Origin: Corynebacterium pseudogenitalium | GTDB lineage: Bacteria > Actinomycetota > Actinomycetes > Mycobacteriales > Mycobacteriaceae | DNA length: 64,000 bases | Assembly: GCF_024453815.1 (NCBI RefSeq) | Contig: NZ_CP072934.1 | Span: 2,325,604-2,389,603 of the forward strand | Reading direction: 5' to 3' | Shown here: piece after piece, positions 33,436 through 43,667 of the stretch | How the letters are laid out: each line of letters starts with the position of its first letter | Numbering within the stretch: position 1 is the first letter of the stretch | Made by a program: the position numbers and the translations under genes | Notes under the pieces: model-generated | Databases searched by the model: none | What the model saw: the letters and a program-made list of their open reading frames with translations, nothing else | Told to the model about the DNA's origin: nothing

Positions 33436-34935
33436 ATGAGCACACACACCACCCGCCGCGTGAAGTACCACGCGGACGCCGCCAGCCTCTTCGCGCATCT
33501 CGGCGGCACCACGACCCGGGACACCGTCCTGCTGGAATCCGCCGACATCACCACCCGCTCCGGTATCCAATCAGTCGCGGTGCTGCGGGCCGCGGTGCGC
33601 GTCACCTGCTCGGGCAGCCACGTACACGTCGAGCCATTGACCCCCTTCGGGCGCACGGTGGCTGCTCAACTGCGGGAGCAGCTGGGGGAGTACCACGTCG
33701 GCGAGAACGTCTACGCGTTTCCGCCTGTTGCCGCTGCTGTTGTTGCGGACGAGCGCGAGCGCCTCACCGCCACCTCTACCGTCGAAGTGTTGCGTGCGCT
33801 CCGCCGCTTCGGGTTCCTCGCCGGTGGCTTCGCCTACGACTACCTCGAAACCTTCGAGGAGCTCCCGGCCGTCGCCGACGGCTCCAACACCTACCCCGAC
33901 TACCAGTTCGTCCTCGCCGAAGTGCTCCTGCGCATCGACCACCAGGCACAGACCGCGACGCTCAGCGGAGTTGGGATTGACGCGTTCGCCGAGCGTATCG
34001 ACGCCGCTTCGCCCACACCCTTACGTTCTTCGGAGGGGCCCGGCGGCACCCTGGTTGCTCGCGCCGACATCCCCGACGCGCAGTTCTGCGCCGACGTGGA
34101 GCGACTCAAGGAGCACATCTACAACGGGGACATCTACCAAGTCGTGCCCGCCCGCAGCTTCATCGCCGACTGCCCGGACGCGTTCGCCGCGTACCTCCAA
34201 CTGCGCGCGACTAATCCTTCGCCGTACATGTTTTACCAAAGGGGCGTCGATAAGCATGGTGACTCTTTCGAGCTGTTCGGCGCCTCGCCCGAGTCCAACC
34301 TGAAGTACACCAACGCCGACCGCGAGGTGCAGCTGTACCCGATCGCGGGGACGCGGCCGCGCGGGCTCGCCGAGGACGGGACGGTCGACCACGAGCTGGA
34401 CACGCGGATGGAGCTGCAGCTGCGCACCGACGCCAAAGAAGTCGCCGAGCACACCATGCTCGTGGACCTCGCGCGCAACGACGTCGCCCGCGTTGCGGAG
34501 CCCGGCACGCGGCGAGTTGCCGAGTTGCTGCAGGTAGACCGGTATTCGCGCGTCATGCACCTCGTGTCCCGGGTCACCGCGCGGCTGGCTGGGGACCTCG
34601 ACGCACTCGACGCGTACCGGGCGTGCATGAACATGGGCACGCTCACCGGGGCGCCGAAGCTGCGCGCCACTTCGCTGATCCGCTCGCTCGAGGGCGCGCG
34701 GCGCGGGTCTTACGGCGGAGCAGTCGGCTACCTGGACAGCAACGGCGACTTTGACACCTGCATCGTGATCCGTTCTGCGTACGTCACCGGCGGGAAGGCG
34801 ATCGTGCAGGCGGGCGCCGGAGTCGTGCGCGACTCCAACCCGCAGTCCGAAGCCGAGGAGACGCTGCACAAGGCGTACGCGGTACTCAACGCGATCGCGC
34901 TGGCCGCCGGCGCAGAACTGGAGGTAATCAAATGA
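33436..34935 (+). CDS. trpE: Anthranilate synthase component I
   Basis: 499 residues; converts chorismate and ammonia to anthranilate with TrpG. The N-terminal LLES stretch (VLLESADI) is the site of feedback inhibition by tryptophan. The chorismate-binding domain has EESPES-type GASPESNLKY, IAGTRPRG, DLARND and GGAVGYLDSNGDFDTCI. ATG 33436 follows GAAGGA. It is the first structural gene of the trp operon and overlaps trpG by four bases. Confidence 0.97.
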   Translation: MSTHTTRRVKYHADAASLFAHLGGTTTRDTVLLESADITTRSGIQSVAVLRAAVRVTCSGSHVHVEPLTPFGRTVAAQLREQLGEYHVGENVYAFPPVAAAVVADERERLTATSTVEVLRALRRFGFLAGGFAYDYLETFEELPAVADGSNTYPDYQFVLAEVLLRIDHQAQTATLSGVGIDAFAERIDAASPTPLRSSEGPGGTLVARADIPDAQFCADVERLKEHIYNGDIYQVVPARSFIADCPDAFAAYLQLRATNPSPYMFYQRGVDKHGDSFELFGASPESNLKYTNADREVQLYPIAGTRPRGLAEDGTVDHELDTRMELQLRTDAKEVAEHTMLVDLARNDVARVAEPGTRRVAELLQVDRYSRVMHLVSRVTARLAGDLDALDAYRACMNMGTLTGAPKLRATSLIRSLEGARRGSYGGAVGYLDSNGDFDTCIVIRSAYVTGGKAIVQAGAGVVRDSNPQSEAEETLHKAYAVLNAIALAAGAELEVIK

Positions 34936-35522
34936 TTGTGCTGCTGGATAACCAGGACTCGTTCGTTTACAACTTGGTGGACGCGCTTGCTGAGTATGAG
35001 TCAGTAGTGTTCCGTAACACCGTTGATGAGGACTCAATACTGGCGCTGGATCCTTCACTGATCGTGCTTTCACCAGGCCCTGGGTACCCGGCCGATGCCG
35101 GCTGCATGCCCGAGCTGATCCGCCGAGCGCAGGGCAGCGTGCCGATGCTCGGCATCTGCCTCGGCTACCAGGCCCTCGTGGAACACTTCGGCGGCACCGT
35201 CCAGCCCTGTGGGCCCGTCCACGGCGTCTCGGACACCATGACGCTGACGTCAGCTGGACTCGCGTCCGGACTATTCGACGGCATGACCAGCCAGCTCGGA
35301 CACCCCGGGCGCGACGTGCCGGTCGCGCGCTACCACTCGCTCGGGGCAGTGTCGCTGCCTGCAGAGATGCACGCGCTGGCCCGCACCGGGGACATCGTCA
35401 TGGCCGCCGCAACCGACGACGGCATGTCCATCGGGCTGCAGTTCCACCCCGAATCGATCCTCACACCCGCAGGCCCAACGATGCTGCGCCGGTGCGTCAA
35501 TAGGCTGAAGAAAGGAAACTAA
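34932..35522 (+). CDS. trpG: Anthranilate synthase component II (glutamine amidotransferase)
   Basis: 196 residues, class I amidotransferase supplying ammonia to TrpE. Nucleophile Cys in GICLGYQ, His-Glu pair in FHPES, oxyanion loop SPGPGYP. A separate protein, not fused to TrpD or TrpE. Overlaps trpE (ATGA) and precedes trpD by two bases. Confidence 0.96.
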   Translation: MIVLLDNQDSFVYNLVDALAEYESVVFRNTVDEDSILALDPSLIVLSPGPGYPADAGCMPELIRRAQGSVPMLGICLGYQALVEHFGGTVQPCGPVHGVSDTMTLTSAGLASGLFDGMTSQLGHPGRDVPVARYHSLGAVSLPAEMHALARTGDIVMAAATDDGMSIGLQFHPESILTPAGPTMLRRCVNRLKKGN

Positions 35523-35524
35523 CC

Positions 35525-36553
35525 ATGGCAACCGAACGATCCCTCACCATCCTCAAGCGATTCCTGGACAACCGGGAGCCGACCCTCGAGGAAGCGATCG
35601 AGGCATTCACCCCGCTCACCGTCGGCGACTACGACGACGTCCACATCGCAGCACTCCTGGCCACGATCCGCACCCGCGGCGAAACCTTCGCCGACATCGC
35701 CGGCGCGGCACGCGCGTTCCTCGCCGCGGGCCGACCGTTCCCGGTGACGGGGGAGGGGCTGATGGACACCGCCGGCACCGGCGGCGACGGCGCGAACACC
35801 ATCAACATCACCACCGCGGCGTCGCTGGTCGCCGCCGCTGGCGGAGTGCCCATGATCAAGTGCGGCAACCGGTCCGTGTCCTCCAAGTCCGGCTCCGCTG
35901 ACGTCCTCGAGGCCCTGAACATCCCACTCGACCTCGACCCCTCGCGTGCGGTGCGACAGTTCGAGTCCTCCAACTTCACCTTCCTCTTCGCACCGGCGTA
36001 CAACCCGACCATCGCGCACGTGCAGCCGGTGCGCAAGGCGCTGGGCGTGTCCACGCTGTTTAACACGATAGGGCCGCTGCTCTCACCGGCGCGGCCGGAG
36101 TACCAGATCATGGGCATCGCCAACCCGGCGCAGGGACGCGTCATCGCTGAGACGATGCGCGAGCTGGGGCGGGGGCGCGCGCTCGTCGTCCACGGCGCAG
36201 GAACCGATGAGCTGGCGGTCCACGGCGAGTCGCAGGTCTGGGAACTGGGCCGGGACGGTTCCATCACCGAGTACGTGCTTACGCCGGAGGAGCTCGGCCT
36301 CAAGCGCTGCTCGCTCGAGGACCTGCGCGGCGGCGACGGCGTGGAGAATGCCGCCGCCATCCGCGCAACCTTCGCAGGGGAGGGCCCGGAGGCGCACCGC
36401 TCGGCCGTCGCCGCCGGTGCGGGTGCCATGTTCTACCTCAACGGCACAGCGCCAACCATCGCCAACGGCGTCACCCACGCCCTCAACCTGCTTGCCGACG
36501 GCACCGTGCAAGCATGGTTGCAACGACACGAGGAGGCTGATTACAGTGCCTAA
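35525..36553 (+). CDS. trpD: Anthranilate phosphoribosyltransferase
   Basis: 342 residues; transfers phosphoribose from PRPP to anthranilate. The glycine-rich PRPP loop DTAGTGGDGANTINITTAA and KCGNRSVSSKSGSADVLEALN are intact. It overlaps trpCF by eight bases. Confidence 0.97.
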   Translation: MATERSLTILKRFLDNREPTLEEAIEAFTPLTVGDYDDVHIAALLATIRTRGETFADIAGAARAFLAAGRPFPVTGEGLMDTAGTGGDGANTINITTAASLVAAAGGVPMIKCGNRSVSSKSGSADVLEALNIPLDLDPSRAVRQFESSNFTFLFAPAYNPTIAHVQPVRKALGVSTLFNTIGPLLSPARPEYQIMGIANPAQGRVIAETMRELGRGRALVVHGAGTDELAVHGESQVWELGRDGSITEYVLTPEELGLKRCSLEDLRGGDGVENAAAIRATFAGEGPEAHRSAVAAGAGAMFYLNGTAPTIANGVTHALNLLADGTVQAWLQRHEEADYSA

Positions 36554-37967
36554 GCAATTACCCACCGTGCTCGAGGAGATCGTGGCAAGCCGACGCGGCG
36601 ATTTGGCAGCGATCCGCGAGCGTCTTGCCCACGTGGATGTCGCTGCGCTGCCGCGCTCGGAGCGCTCGCTCTACGACAACTTGAAGCGCGAGGGCACCAG
36701 CTTCATCATGGAGTGCAAGTCCTCCTCGCCGTCCCTCGGCCTGATCCGCGCCGACTACAAGCCCGGCCAAATCGCCTCGGTGTACTCGCGCTACGCCGCC
36801 GGCATCTCCGTGCTGTGCGAGCCCTCCCGCTTCGGCGGCGACTACGACCACCTGGCCACGGTCGCCTCAAGCACGCACCTGCCCGTACTCTGCAAGGACT
36901 TCATCATCGACGAGGTCCAAGTCTACGCCGCGCGCTACTTCGGCGCCGACGCTATCCTGCTCATGCTCTCGATTCTTGACGACGCCAGCTACGCCCACCT
37001 CTCCGGCCTCGCCGAGTCGCTGGGGATGGATGTGCTCACCGAAGTGATTAGCGAGGAGGAGGCCGTGCGGGCTCGCCGGCTCGGCGCGCGGATCTTCGGC
37101 GTGAACCACCGGAACCTCCACGACCTGTCGATTGACCTAACGCGCTCCGCCCGGTTGGCGCGACTCGCTCCTGCCGAAGCGGCGGTGGTGTCGGAGTCCG
37201 GCATCCGGTCCGTGGAGACTGTGCGTCAGCTCGGCGGGCACTCGGACGGGTTCCTGGTCGGGTCGCAGCTGACCGGCCAGCCGGACATCGACCTGGCCGC
37301 CCGGAAACTGGTGTACGGGCCAAACAAGGTGTGCGGGCTGACGTCGTGGAGCGCCGCCCAGGCCGCCAAGGCGGCGGGCGCGGTCTACGGCGGGCTCATC
37401 TTCGAGGAGACGAGTCCACGCAATGTTTCACGTGAAACATCGGCGGACATCATCACGCATGAGCCGGGCCTGCGGTACGTTGCGGTCTCGCGCCGGACGT
37501 CCGGGTACGGCGAACTGATCCAGCCGGGCATTCACGCGGTGCAGGTGCACGCTCCGTACCAGGGATCGCTCGAGGCCGAGCGCTCGCTGGTGGACCGGGT
37601 GCGCGCGGAGATAGGGGAGGGCGTCGAGCTCTGGAGGGCGGTCTCCATGAGTGAGTCATCCGGCGTGGAGGTTGCGCTGGGGATCAGAGGGGGCGTCGAC
37701 AAGCTGGTGCTCGACGCGCGCGACGGCGGCTCCGGCGAGACCTTCCGCTGGGCCGACATCCCGGACGAGGTGCGCGGCGACTCGCTCCTCGCCGGCGGGC
37801 TGCACCCCGACAACCTTGCGGACGCGCTCGCCGTCGGCTGCTCCGGCGTAGACCTCAACTCGGGCGTCGAATACCCTGCTCAGGCCGGGCGTAAGGACGC
37901 GGGCGCGCTGCGGCGGGCCTTCGAGATCATCGGCAACTACCACTACCCAAGGACAGAAAATGACTGA
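36546..37967 (+). CDS. trpCF: Bifunctional IGP synthase / PRA isomerase
   Basis: 473 residues with two fused TIM barrels. Residues 1-255 are indole-3-glycerol-phosphate synthase ([37 protein letters not shown]). The rest is phosphoribosylanthranilate isomerase ([26 protein letters not shown]). The GTG at 36546 follows AGGAGG by nine bases and lies within trpD. A parS site at 37424-37439 falls in the coding sequence near the start of the isomerase domain and encodes NVSRET, a hydrophilic segment that tolerates it. Confidence 0.96.
   Translation: MPKQLPTVLEEIVASRRGDLAAIRERLAHVDVAALPRSERSLYDNLKREGTSFIMECKSSSPSLGLIRADYKPGQIASVYSRYAAGISVLCEPSRFGGDYDHLATVASSTHLPVLCKDFIIDEVQVYAARYFGADAILLMLSILDDASYAHLSGLAESLGMDVLTEVISEEEAVRARRLGARIFGVNHRNLHDLSIDLTRSARLARLAPAEAAVVSESGIRSVETVRQLGGHSDGFLVGSQLTGQPDIDLAARKLVYGPNKVCGLTSWSAAQAAKAAGAVYGGLIFEETSPRNVSRETSADIITHEPGLRYVAVSRRTSGYGELIQPGIHAVQVHAPYQGSLEAERSLVDRVRAEIGEGVELWRAVSMSESSGVEVALGIRGGVDKLVLDARDGGSGETFRWADIPDEVRGDSLLAGGLHPDNLADALAVGCSGVDLNSGVEYPAQAGRKDAGALRRAFEIIGNYHYPRTEND
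37424..37439. other. parS centromere site 2 (inside trpCF)
   Basis: Exact TGTTTCACGTGAAACA within the trpCF reading frame, read as NVSRET. ParB would be expected to load here. Confidence 0.9.
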
Positions 37968-39210
37968 TTACACCCACGGCGGCAGCACCATCCTGCCCGC
38001 ATACTACGGCGAATTCGGCGGGCAATTCGTCCCCGAATCGCTCCTGCCGGCGCTTGACCAGCTCGAGCGAGCGTTTGTCGACGCCCTCGCCGACGAAACC
38101 TTCATGGCCGAATACCGCGCGATGCTTCGCGACTACCTCGGCCGACCGACCCCGCTTACCGAATGTCGCAATCTGCCCCTCAACGGCGCGAACGCGCGCA
38201 TCTTCCTCAAGCGCGAGGACCTCGTGCACGGCGGCGCACACAAGACGAACCAGGTCATCGGCCAAGCACTACTGGCGAAGAAGATGGGCAAAACCCGCAT
38301 CATTGCCGAGACCGGCGCCGGCCAACACGGCACCGCCACCGCGCTCGCCTGCGCTTTACTGGGTTTGGATTGCGTCATCTACATGGGTAAGACCGACATG
38401 GCGCGGCAGGAGCCAAACGTCTACCGCATGCGGCTGATGGGTGCTGAGGTAGTGGGCGTCGACTCCGGCGCCGGCACCCTGAAAGACGCCGTCAACGAAG
38501 CACTACGCGACTGGACCGCCACCTTCCACGAGTCCCACTACCTGCTCGGCACCGCGGCCGGGCCGCACCCGTTCCCCAAGATCGTCAAGGAGTTCCACCG
38601 CGTGATCTCCGCCGAGGCGAAAGCCCAGATGCTTGAGCGTACCGGTGGGCTGCCGGACGTCGTCTGCGCCTGCGTCGGTGGCGGCTCCAACGCCATCGGG
38701 ATGTTCGCCGAGTTTATCGACGAGGAGGGCGTCGAACTCGTCGGCGTCGAACCCGGAGGAGAGGGCGTGGGCGTCGGCAAGCATGGCGCCGCGATTGCCG
38801 CCGGAACCGTCGGCATCCTGCACGGGACGCGCTCCTACCTGATGCGCGACAGCGACGGCCAGGTCGCTGAGTCTTACTCAATATCCGCCGGCCTGGACTA
38901 CCCCGCGGTTGGACCCGAGCACGCACACCTTGCCAAGACGGGCCGAGCGAAGTACGTTCCCGTCACCGACGAATCCGCCCTGCGTGCGTTCCAGTTGCTG
39001 TCACGGCACGAGGGCATCATCCCGGCGCTCGAGTCCTCGCATGCGTTGGCGTACGCGCTGCAACGCGCGGCGTCCCACCCGGCTGACGCGGAGCCCCTCA
39101 CAATCCTCGTTTCCCTTTCGGGCCGCGGCGACAAGGACGTCGCTCACGTCCGTAGAACACTCGCCGAACACCCGGAATGGGTTGAAAATGTGCGAAAGGA
39201 GACCAACTAA
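37960..39210 (+). CDS. trpB: Tryptophan synthase beta chain
   Basis: 416 residues; PLP enzyme that joins indole and serine. The PLP lysine is in GGAHKTNQ, the phosphate loop in [12 protein letters not shown], and [12 protein letters not shown] is the family signature. It overlaps trpCF by eight bases and ends one base before trpA. Confidence 0.97.
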   Translation: MTDYTHGGSTILPAYYGEFGGQFVPESLLPALDQLERAFVDALADETFMAEYRAMLRDYLGRPTPLTECRNLPLNGANARIFLKREDLVHGGAHKTNQVIGQALLAKKMGKTRIIAETGAGQHGTATALACALLGLDCVIYMGKTDMARQEPNVYRMRLMGAEVVGVDSGAGTLKDAVNEALRDWTATFHESHYLLGTAAGPHPFPKIVKEFHRVISAEAKAQMLERTGGLPDVVCACVGGGSNAIGMFAEFIDEEGVELVGVEPGGEGVGVGKHGAAIAAGTVGILHGTRSYLMRDSDGQVAESYSISAGLDYPAVGPEHAHLAKTGRAKYVPVTDESALRAFQLLSRHEGIIPALESSHALAYALQRAASHPADAEPLTILVSLSGRGDKDVAHVRRTLAEHPEWVENVRKETN

Positions 39211-39211
39211 C

Positions 39212-40069
39212 ATGTCCACCCCTGCAACGTCACGTTACGAAAGACTCTTCGCCTCCCTGCACGAGAGGGGAGAGGGGGCCTTCGTCCCATTCATCATGCT
39301 TTCCGACCCCAACCCCGACGACGCCCTCCAAATCATCGACGCCGCCGTCACCGCCGGAGCCGACGCCCTCGAACTCGGCGTCCCGTTCTCCGACCCCGTC
39401 GCCGACGGCCCCGCCATCCAGGCGGCACACGTGCGGGCACTCGATGGCGGAGCGACCGTCGAAAAGGCACTGGCACAAGTTCGGACGATCCGCGAGCGAT
39501 ACCCCGAGCTGCCGATCGGCATGCTGATCTACGCCAACGTCGCCTACGTGCGTGGTCTTTCCTCGTTCTACGAGGCGTTCCGAGAGGCCGGCGCGGACAG
39601 CGTGCTACTCCCGGACGTTCCGGTACGCGAATCGGCGCCGTTCAGCGAGGCTGCTCTTGCCGCGGGTGTCGACCCGATCTACATCGCCCCTGCCAAAGCC
39701 AGCCCGCAGACTTTGGAGGGCGTCGCCGCCCAGTCCCGCGGGTACATCTACGCCATCTCCCGTGACGGCGTGACCGGCGCCGACAAGGAAGCCTCCGTCG
39801 ACGGCCTTCGCGAGGTAGTGGACAACGTGCAAGCATACGGCGGCGCCCCGGTGCTGCTCGGGTTCGGGATCTCCACACCGCAGCACGTCGCGGACGCAAT
39901 CGCAGCCGGGGCAGCAGGCGCCATCACCGGCTCCGCGATCGCGAACATCGTGGCCAAATACACCGAACACTCGCACCCGAACCCCGCGCGCATTACGGAC
40001 ATCGACGCGCTGACCGCCGAGCTGTCCTCCTACGTCACGGCAATGAAACAGGCTACTATCAGGGCATGA
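39212..40069 (+). CDS. trpA: Tryptophan synthase alpha chain
   Basis: 285 residues; cleaves indole-3-glycerol phosphate to give indole to TrpB. Catalytic Glu in ALELGVPFSDP, then DGPAIQ and GFGIST. The ATG at 39212 follows AAAGGAG. Its stop overlaps the start of the Rieske gene (ATGA), so that gene is coupled to the trp operon. Confidence 0.97.
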   Translation: MSTPATSRYERLFASLHERGEGAFVPFIMLSDPNPDDALQIIDAAVTAGADALELGVPFSDPVADGPAIQAAHVRALDGGATVEKALAQVRTIRERYPELPIGMLIYANVAYVRGLSSFYEAFREAGADSVLLPDVPVRESAPFSEAALAAGVDPIYIAPAKASPQTLEGVAAQSRGYIYAISRDGVTGADKEASVDGLREVVDNVQAYGGAPVLLGFGISTPQHVADAIAAGAAGAITGSAIANIVAKYTEHSHPNPARITDIDALTAELSSYVTAMKQATIRA

Positions 40070-40431
40070 CTTGTTCACGACGCATGTTCCTCCTCGGCAC
40101 CGCCACCACCTTCGCCGGCGCGTTCCTCGCCGCCTGCGGATCTGAACCAACCGCCGAGGTAGCCAAAACCCAAGTACCGGTCGGCAGCGCCGTCATCCTC
40201 GACGGCTTCATTATCGCCCAACCGACCGCCGGTGAGTATGTCGCATACTCCCAAACCTGCCCCCACCAGGGCCAGAAGATCACCAAGGTCGATGGGGACA
40301 CTGTTCGCTGCACCGGCCACGGCTCCGTCTTCAGCATTATCGACGGCTCCGCAGTCTCCGGGCCAACGCAAAATCCACTGACCCCAGCGCAGCTGACAGA
40401 AGAGGGTGAGACGCTGAACGCGTCGATGTAA
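40066..40431 (+). CDS. Exported Rieske [2Fe-2S] lipoprotein
   Basis: 121 residues. Twin-arginine-type signal (CSRRMFLLG) with a lipobox LAAC, then a small Rieske domain whose four ligands are intact: CPH (residues ~65-67) and CTGH (~82-85). It should be a membrane-anchored electron carrier outside the cytoplasmic membrane, folded before Tat export. The partner enzyme is not visible. It overlaps trpA by four bases although it has no known role in tryptophan synthesis. Confidence 0.88.
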   Translation: MTCSRRMFLLGTATTFAGAFLAACGSEPTAEVAKTQVPVGSAVILDGFIIAQPTAGEYVAYSQTCPHQGQKITKVDGDTVRCTGHGSVFSIIDGSAVSGPTQNPLTPAQLTEEGETLNASM

Positions 40432-40484
40432 AACTGCTGCTTTCTCGGCCTGCCTGGCGTGGCCTGCGTGGCTATCATGTGTGC

Positions 40485-41459
40485 ATGCCAGGTTTTCTTC
40501 GCCGTATTGACCCCTTGCTCCTCGGCATCATCCTCGCCGCGGTACTCGCGTTCATTGCGCCCGCCCGAGGCTCGTTTGCCGAGGGCTTTTCCATTGCTGT
40601 CAAACTTGCAATCGGTCTGCTGTTTTTCCTCTATGGTGCGCGTCTTTCCACCCGCGAGGCGCTGCAAGGTTTGACGAATTGGCGCCTGCATTCGATCATC
40701 CTCGCCTTTACGTTCATCGCGTATCCTTTGATCGGCCTGGCCATGCGCCCCACAACCGCGTTCATTTCCGACTCGGTATACCAGGGGATCCTCTATCTTT
40801 GCCTGGTGCCGTCGACTGTCCAGTCCTCGGTTGCACTGACAGGCATCGCGCGTGGCAATGTGCCGGGAGCGGTGGTGGCGGCGAGCCTGTCGTCGATAGT
40901 TGGTGTCGTAGCGACGCCCGCCCTCGTTATGGTCCTGATGGGTGCCGACAGTGGCATTCATATCGATGCATCCGTGTTCCGGAATGTTGCATTACAGTTG
41001 CTCCTTCCTTTCGTGCTGGGTCAGGTCGCTCGGGCAGTGGTGCCTGGTGTTGCTGGCTTCGCTGCGCGGAAAGCTACCAAGCTTGTTGACCGCGGGTCCA
41101 TTTGGATGGTCGTGTACTCGGCGTTCTCAGCCGGTGTTGTTTCTGGCGTGTGGTCGAATGTTTCTGCGCTCGAGTTGGTCTTCCTCTCTGCGTTCGCTCT
41201 GGTTCTGGTTTGCGTCATGCTGTGGGTGACGCGGGTTGTCCCGGAGGCCTTGAGGTTCTCGAGGGCGGACACGGTAGCCATCCAGATGTGCGGGACGCAG
41301 AAGTCTTTGGCGGCGGGGCTGCCGATGGCGTCGGTTATCTTTGGCGGCGGTCAACTCGGTGTGCTGATTGTGCCGTTGATGGTCTACCATCTGATTCAGT
41401 TGATGACGTGCTCCGCGTACGTCTCGCGCCTTGCCCAAACCACAGCTTCGAAGGAATAG
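40485..41459 (+). CDS. SBF-like (bile acid:sodium symporter superfamily) transporter
   Basis: 324 residues, about ten helices, matching the SBF_like/YfeH branch (LYLCLVPSTVQSSVALTGIARGNVPGA, CGTQKSLAAGLPMA). Substrate unknown. ATG 40485 chosen over GTG 40479; no strong ribosome-binding site marks either. The stop codon is the left end of a parS-like site. Confidence 0.88.
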   Translation: MPGFLRRIDPLLLGIILAAVLAFIAPARGSFAEGFSIAVKLAIGLLFFLYGARLSTREALQGLTNWRLHSIILAFTFIAYPLIGLAMRPTTAFISDSVYQGILYLCLVPSTVQSSVALTGIARGNVPGAVVAASLSSIVGVVATPALVMVLMGADSGIHIDASVFRNVALQLLLPFVLGQVARAVVPGVAGFAARKATKLVDRGSIWMVVYSAFSAGVVSGVWSNVSALELVFLSAFALVLVCVMLWVTRVVPEALRFSRADTVAIQMCGTQKSLAAGLPMASVIFGGGQLGVLIVPLMVYHLIQLMTCSAYVSRLAQTTASKE

Positions 41460-41473
41460 TTTCACGTGAAACA
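41458..41473. other. parS centromere site 3 (15 of 16)
   Basis: AGTTTCACGTGAAACA, differing from the consensus only at the first base. It spans the SBF-gene stop and the start of the next gene. Confidence 0.8.
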
Positions 41474-41774
41474 TTACGTCCGGATTCATTACAGCGCTCC
41501 AGATCTTGGGGGAGAGCTTCTCAATATTGCCGAACTTGAGGAGCTGAACCCTCGCGAATGTACGATGGTTCGGATGATCGAGCTGGACCCGAGCGAGACC
41601 ATTACTGGCATTTATACCGACGGCAAAGTGATTGGTCAGGCGAATGAGCCGATGTCTATCGTTCCGCACCCAGACCTGTACGCACAGTTCGAGGGCATTT
41701 CTGCGACAGCCATTGCGGTAGAGGAGTTCGAGGCGCTGTGGGCTGAGGCTTGTAGTCTGCTGAGGCATGCTTAA
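41466..41774 (+). CDS. Hypothetical protein, possibly DUF6881-like
   Basis: 102 residues, acidic. The layout (N-terminal beta strand, ELEELNPRECTMVRMIEL, then an EEFEALWAEA helix) resembles DUF6881 proteins, but this is a weak call. GTG at 41466 lies inside the parS site; no clear ribosome-binding site is seen, so the start may be further in. Six bases after the SBF gene, probably same transcript. Confidence 0.6.
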   Translation: MKHYVRIHYSAPDLGGELLNIAELEELNPRECTMVRMIELDPSETITGIYTDGKVIGQANEPMSIVPHPDLYAQFEGISATAIAVEEFEALWAEACSLLRHA

Positions 41775-42991
41775 ACCTTGGGTGTGTCCCAATCCCACGT
41801 CGGTGCGGCTTCATCCGCAAACGAATCCACACCCCACCCATCCAACTCAATCTCGGCAGCATCATCGCGATACCCCACCCGACCAGGCTCACACACCCAC
41901 TGCTCACCACTTACAAACCGGAAATACAACACAGGCCCAGGCTTGACCACCCGAATAAACCCATCCGTGACCAACGAATGACACCTCGAGCACAACGGCA
42001 CCAAATTCTCCAAATCCGTGGTGCCGCCCTCGGCCCAATCCCGAATATGATGCATCTGCAAGAACCTGGTATGCCCACAGCCTGGCACCGCGCACTTATG
42101 CCCCCACATCCCTAACAACACCTGCACCTGCTTCGGGCTTGCAAGCCTGCGTTTGCGCCCAAACTTGATCACCTGCCCGTCGGCGTCATAGAGCACACCC
42201 ATCAAATCTGCATGATCTACCAGATTGGCAAGCCGTGCGGCAGGAGCGGCCATGTGATTCGGTAAAAACGCTCGCCCATCTGATGTCATATGCACCATCA
42301 CTTGTGCTGCCGGCGCCATCGTTGCATGCTTAGCGGCCCCGGTGCGCACCATGTGCACCATCCCCATCAGTGATTGCAGCATTAATCGTGCCGGTGGCAG
42401 CCCGAAGGTCGAGCGCATCATCTGCGCATCAGCCTCATCCATCGCGTTGTCGTCCGCATAGGCGTGTGCGCCTGCGCGCAGGGCTGCTTGAAAGGCCACA
42501 CCGTCGGTAGCGTTCATGCAAAACCAGCCGCGTAGGTATTGGCCGTCTTCGCGGATGGTCAGCCCGCAGTGTTCACCAGCATCCTCGGGCTGTTTGTCGG
42601 TGGGGGTTGCGCCTGCCAGGGCGTGTACGAGGCCTTGGTAGCCAGATTCGGCGGCTATTTCTACGAGTTCGTGTTGGTTTGTGTCGGTGGCGTAGTCGAG
42701 CATGTAGCGCACGCTGGTGTAGTCGATGGTTCCTTGTCGCAGCGCGTCGAGGATGGTGGGAAAGGCGGTGAGTTTGCGTGCGACGGCGGCGTATTCGTAG
42801 GCGCGGGTGCGTTTCATTTTTAACACTCTGGCAAGCCATGCCCCGGTAGAAGCGCAGCCGTAGTGCTCGGCGAGGTTGTGGGCGTCGAATTCGGCGATCG
42901 CAGTGAGTATTTCTGCGTGTGAGTATGCGAACAGGCGTGCGCTTTCTACGATGGTGTTGATGATGGTGTCGGCGTCGATGGTGGTGTGCAT
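41774..42991 (-). CDS. HNH endonuclease of the 13E12/DUF222 repeat family
   Basis: 406 residues: an N-terminal helical DUF222 region and a C-terminal HNH domain (CAVPGC, then MHHIRDWAEGGTTDLENLVPLCSRCH) with two zinc-type CxxC pairs. The family is multi-copy in corynebacteria and mycobacteria and spreads as a repetitive gene; function unclear. The downstream HNH residues are intact. Isolated, with a palindrome array starting 90 bases upstream of its start. The stop codon is at 41771-41773, next to the convergent hypothetical gene. Confidence 0.9.
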
Positions 42992-43077
42992 GGTTCCCCC
43001 TGGTGTTTTGGTTGTTGTTTAGTATACGTGTTCGAATGGTGGTGTCAAGAGGTTTATTCAAATATTTGTTGGTGGGT

Positions 43078-43444
43078 GTCCGCGCGGCGGACAGTGCGCG
43101 GGGTGCTTTGCGACGCCACTTTCGAGCACGGGTGTGTGGGTGGGTGTCCGCGCGGCGGACACCTTGATGCAATCGTTTGGGTATTGAGCTGAACTCGCTC
43201 TGTCCGCGCCGCGGAATGCTACTGGAGTCGACTAAAGCTTCGTTGGAGTCCGCGCGGCGGACTGTGCGGGAGGTTGGGTTGCAACAACGGCGAGTTGTCC
43301 GCCCCGCGGAATGCGTGCTTCGCCGATGCAATTCGCGAAGTGGTGTCCGCCCCGCGGAAAGTGAACAATACTGGGTTGCAACAACGGCGAGTTGTCCGCC
43401 CCGCGGAATATCGAAACACGCAATCACCTGTCCGCCCCGCGGAC
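43078..43444. repeat. Array of eight short palindromes
   Basis: Eight copies of GTCCGC-NNN-GCGGA(C/A) at 43078, 43146, 43202, 43248, 43297, 43345, 43394 and 43430, each 15 bases, spaced 36 to 68 bases. The centres are GCG, GCG, GCC, GCG, CCC, CCC, CCC, CCC. The units around 43297 and 43394 share a longer direct repeat, GGGTTGCAACAACGGCGAG, in front. Noncoding region between the HNH gene and a secreted protein gene. Confidence 0.8.
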
Positions 43445-43667
43445 AATCGGAGCCGTTCGACGGCCCCATGGGAGTAGCAAGTTCTCAACCCACTCTGACC
43501 TATTGGTCCGAGCCCGCGCAGGGCAGGGGAGCGCTGTTCCCAAATCACCTCTCGGAATCATTTGATCTCCGAAGTAACGCACAGGACGTTCCGATCGATG
43601 TTAGTTGCAGACATGCCAAAACTTTGGCGAGTCCCTAACTTTAACCGATCCCACAAAGGAGCTACCC

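Noticed and set aside
43078..43444. Second CRISPR array
   Set aside because: Units are only 15 bases, spacing varies from 36 to 68 bases and inter-unit sequences are partly duplicated.
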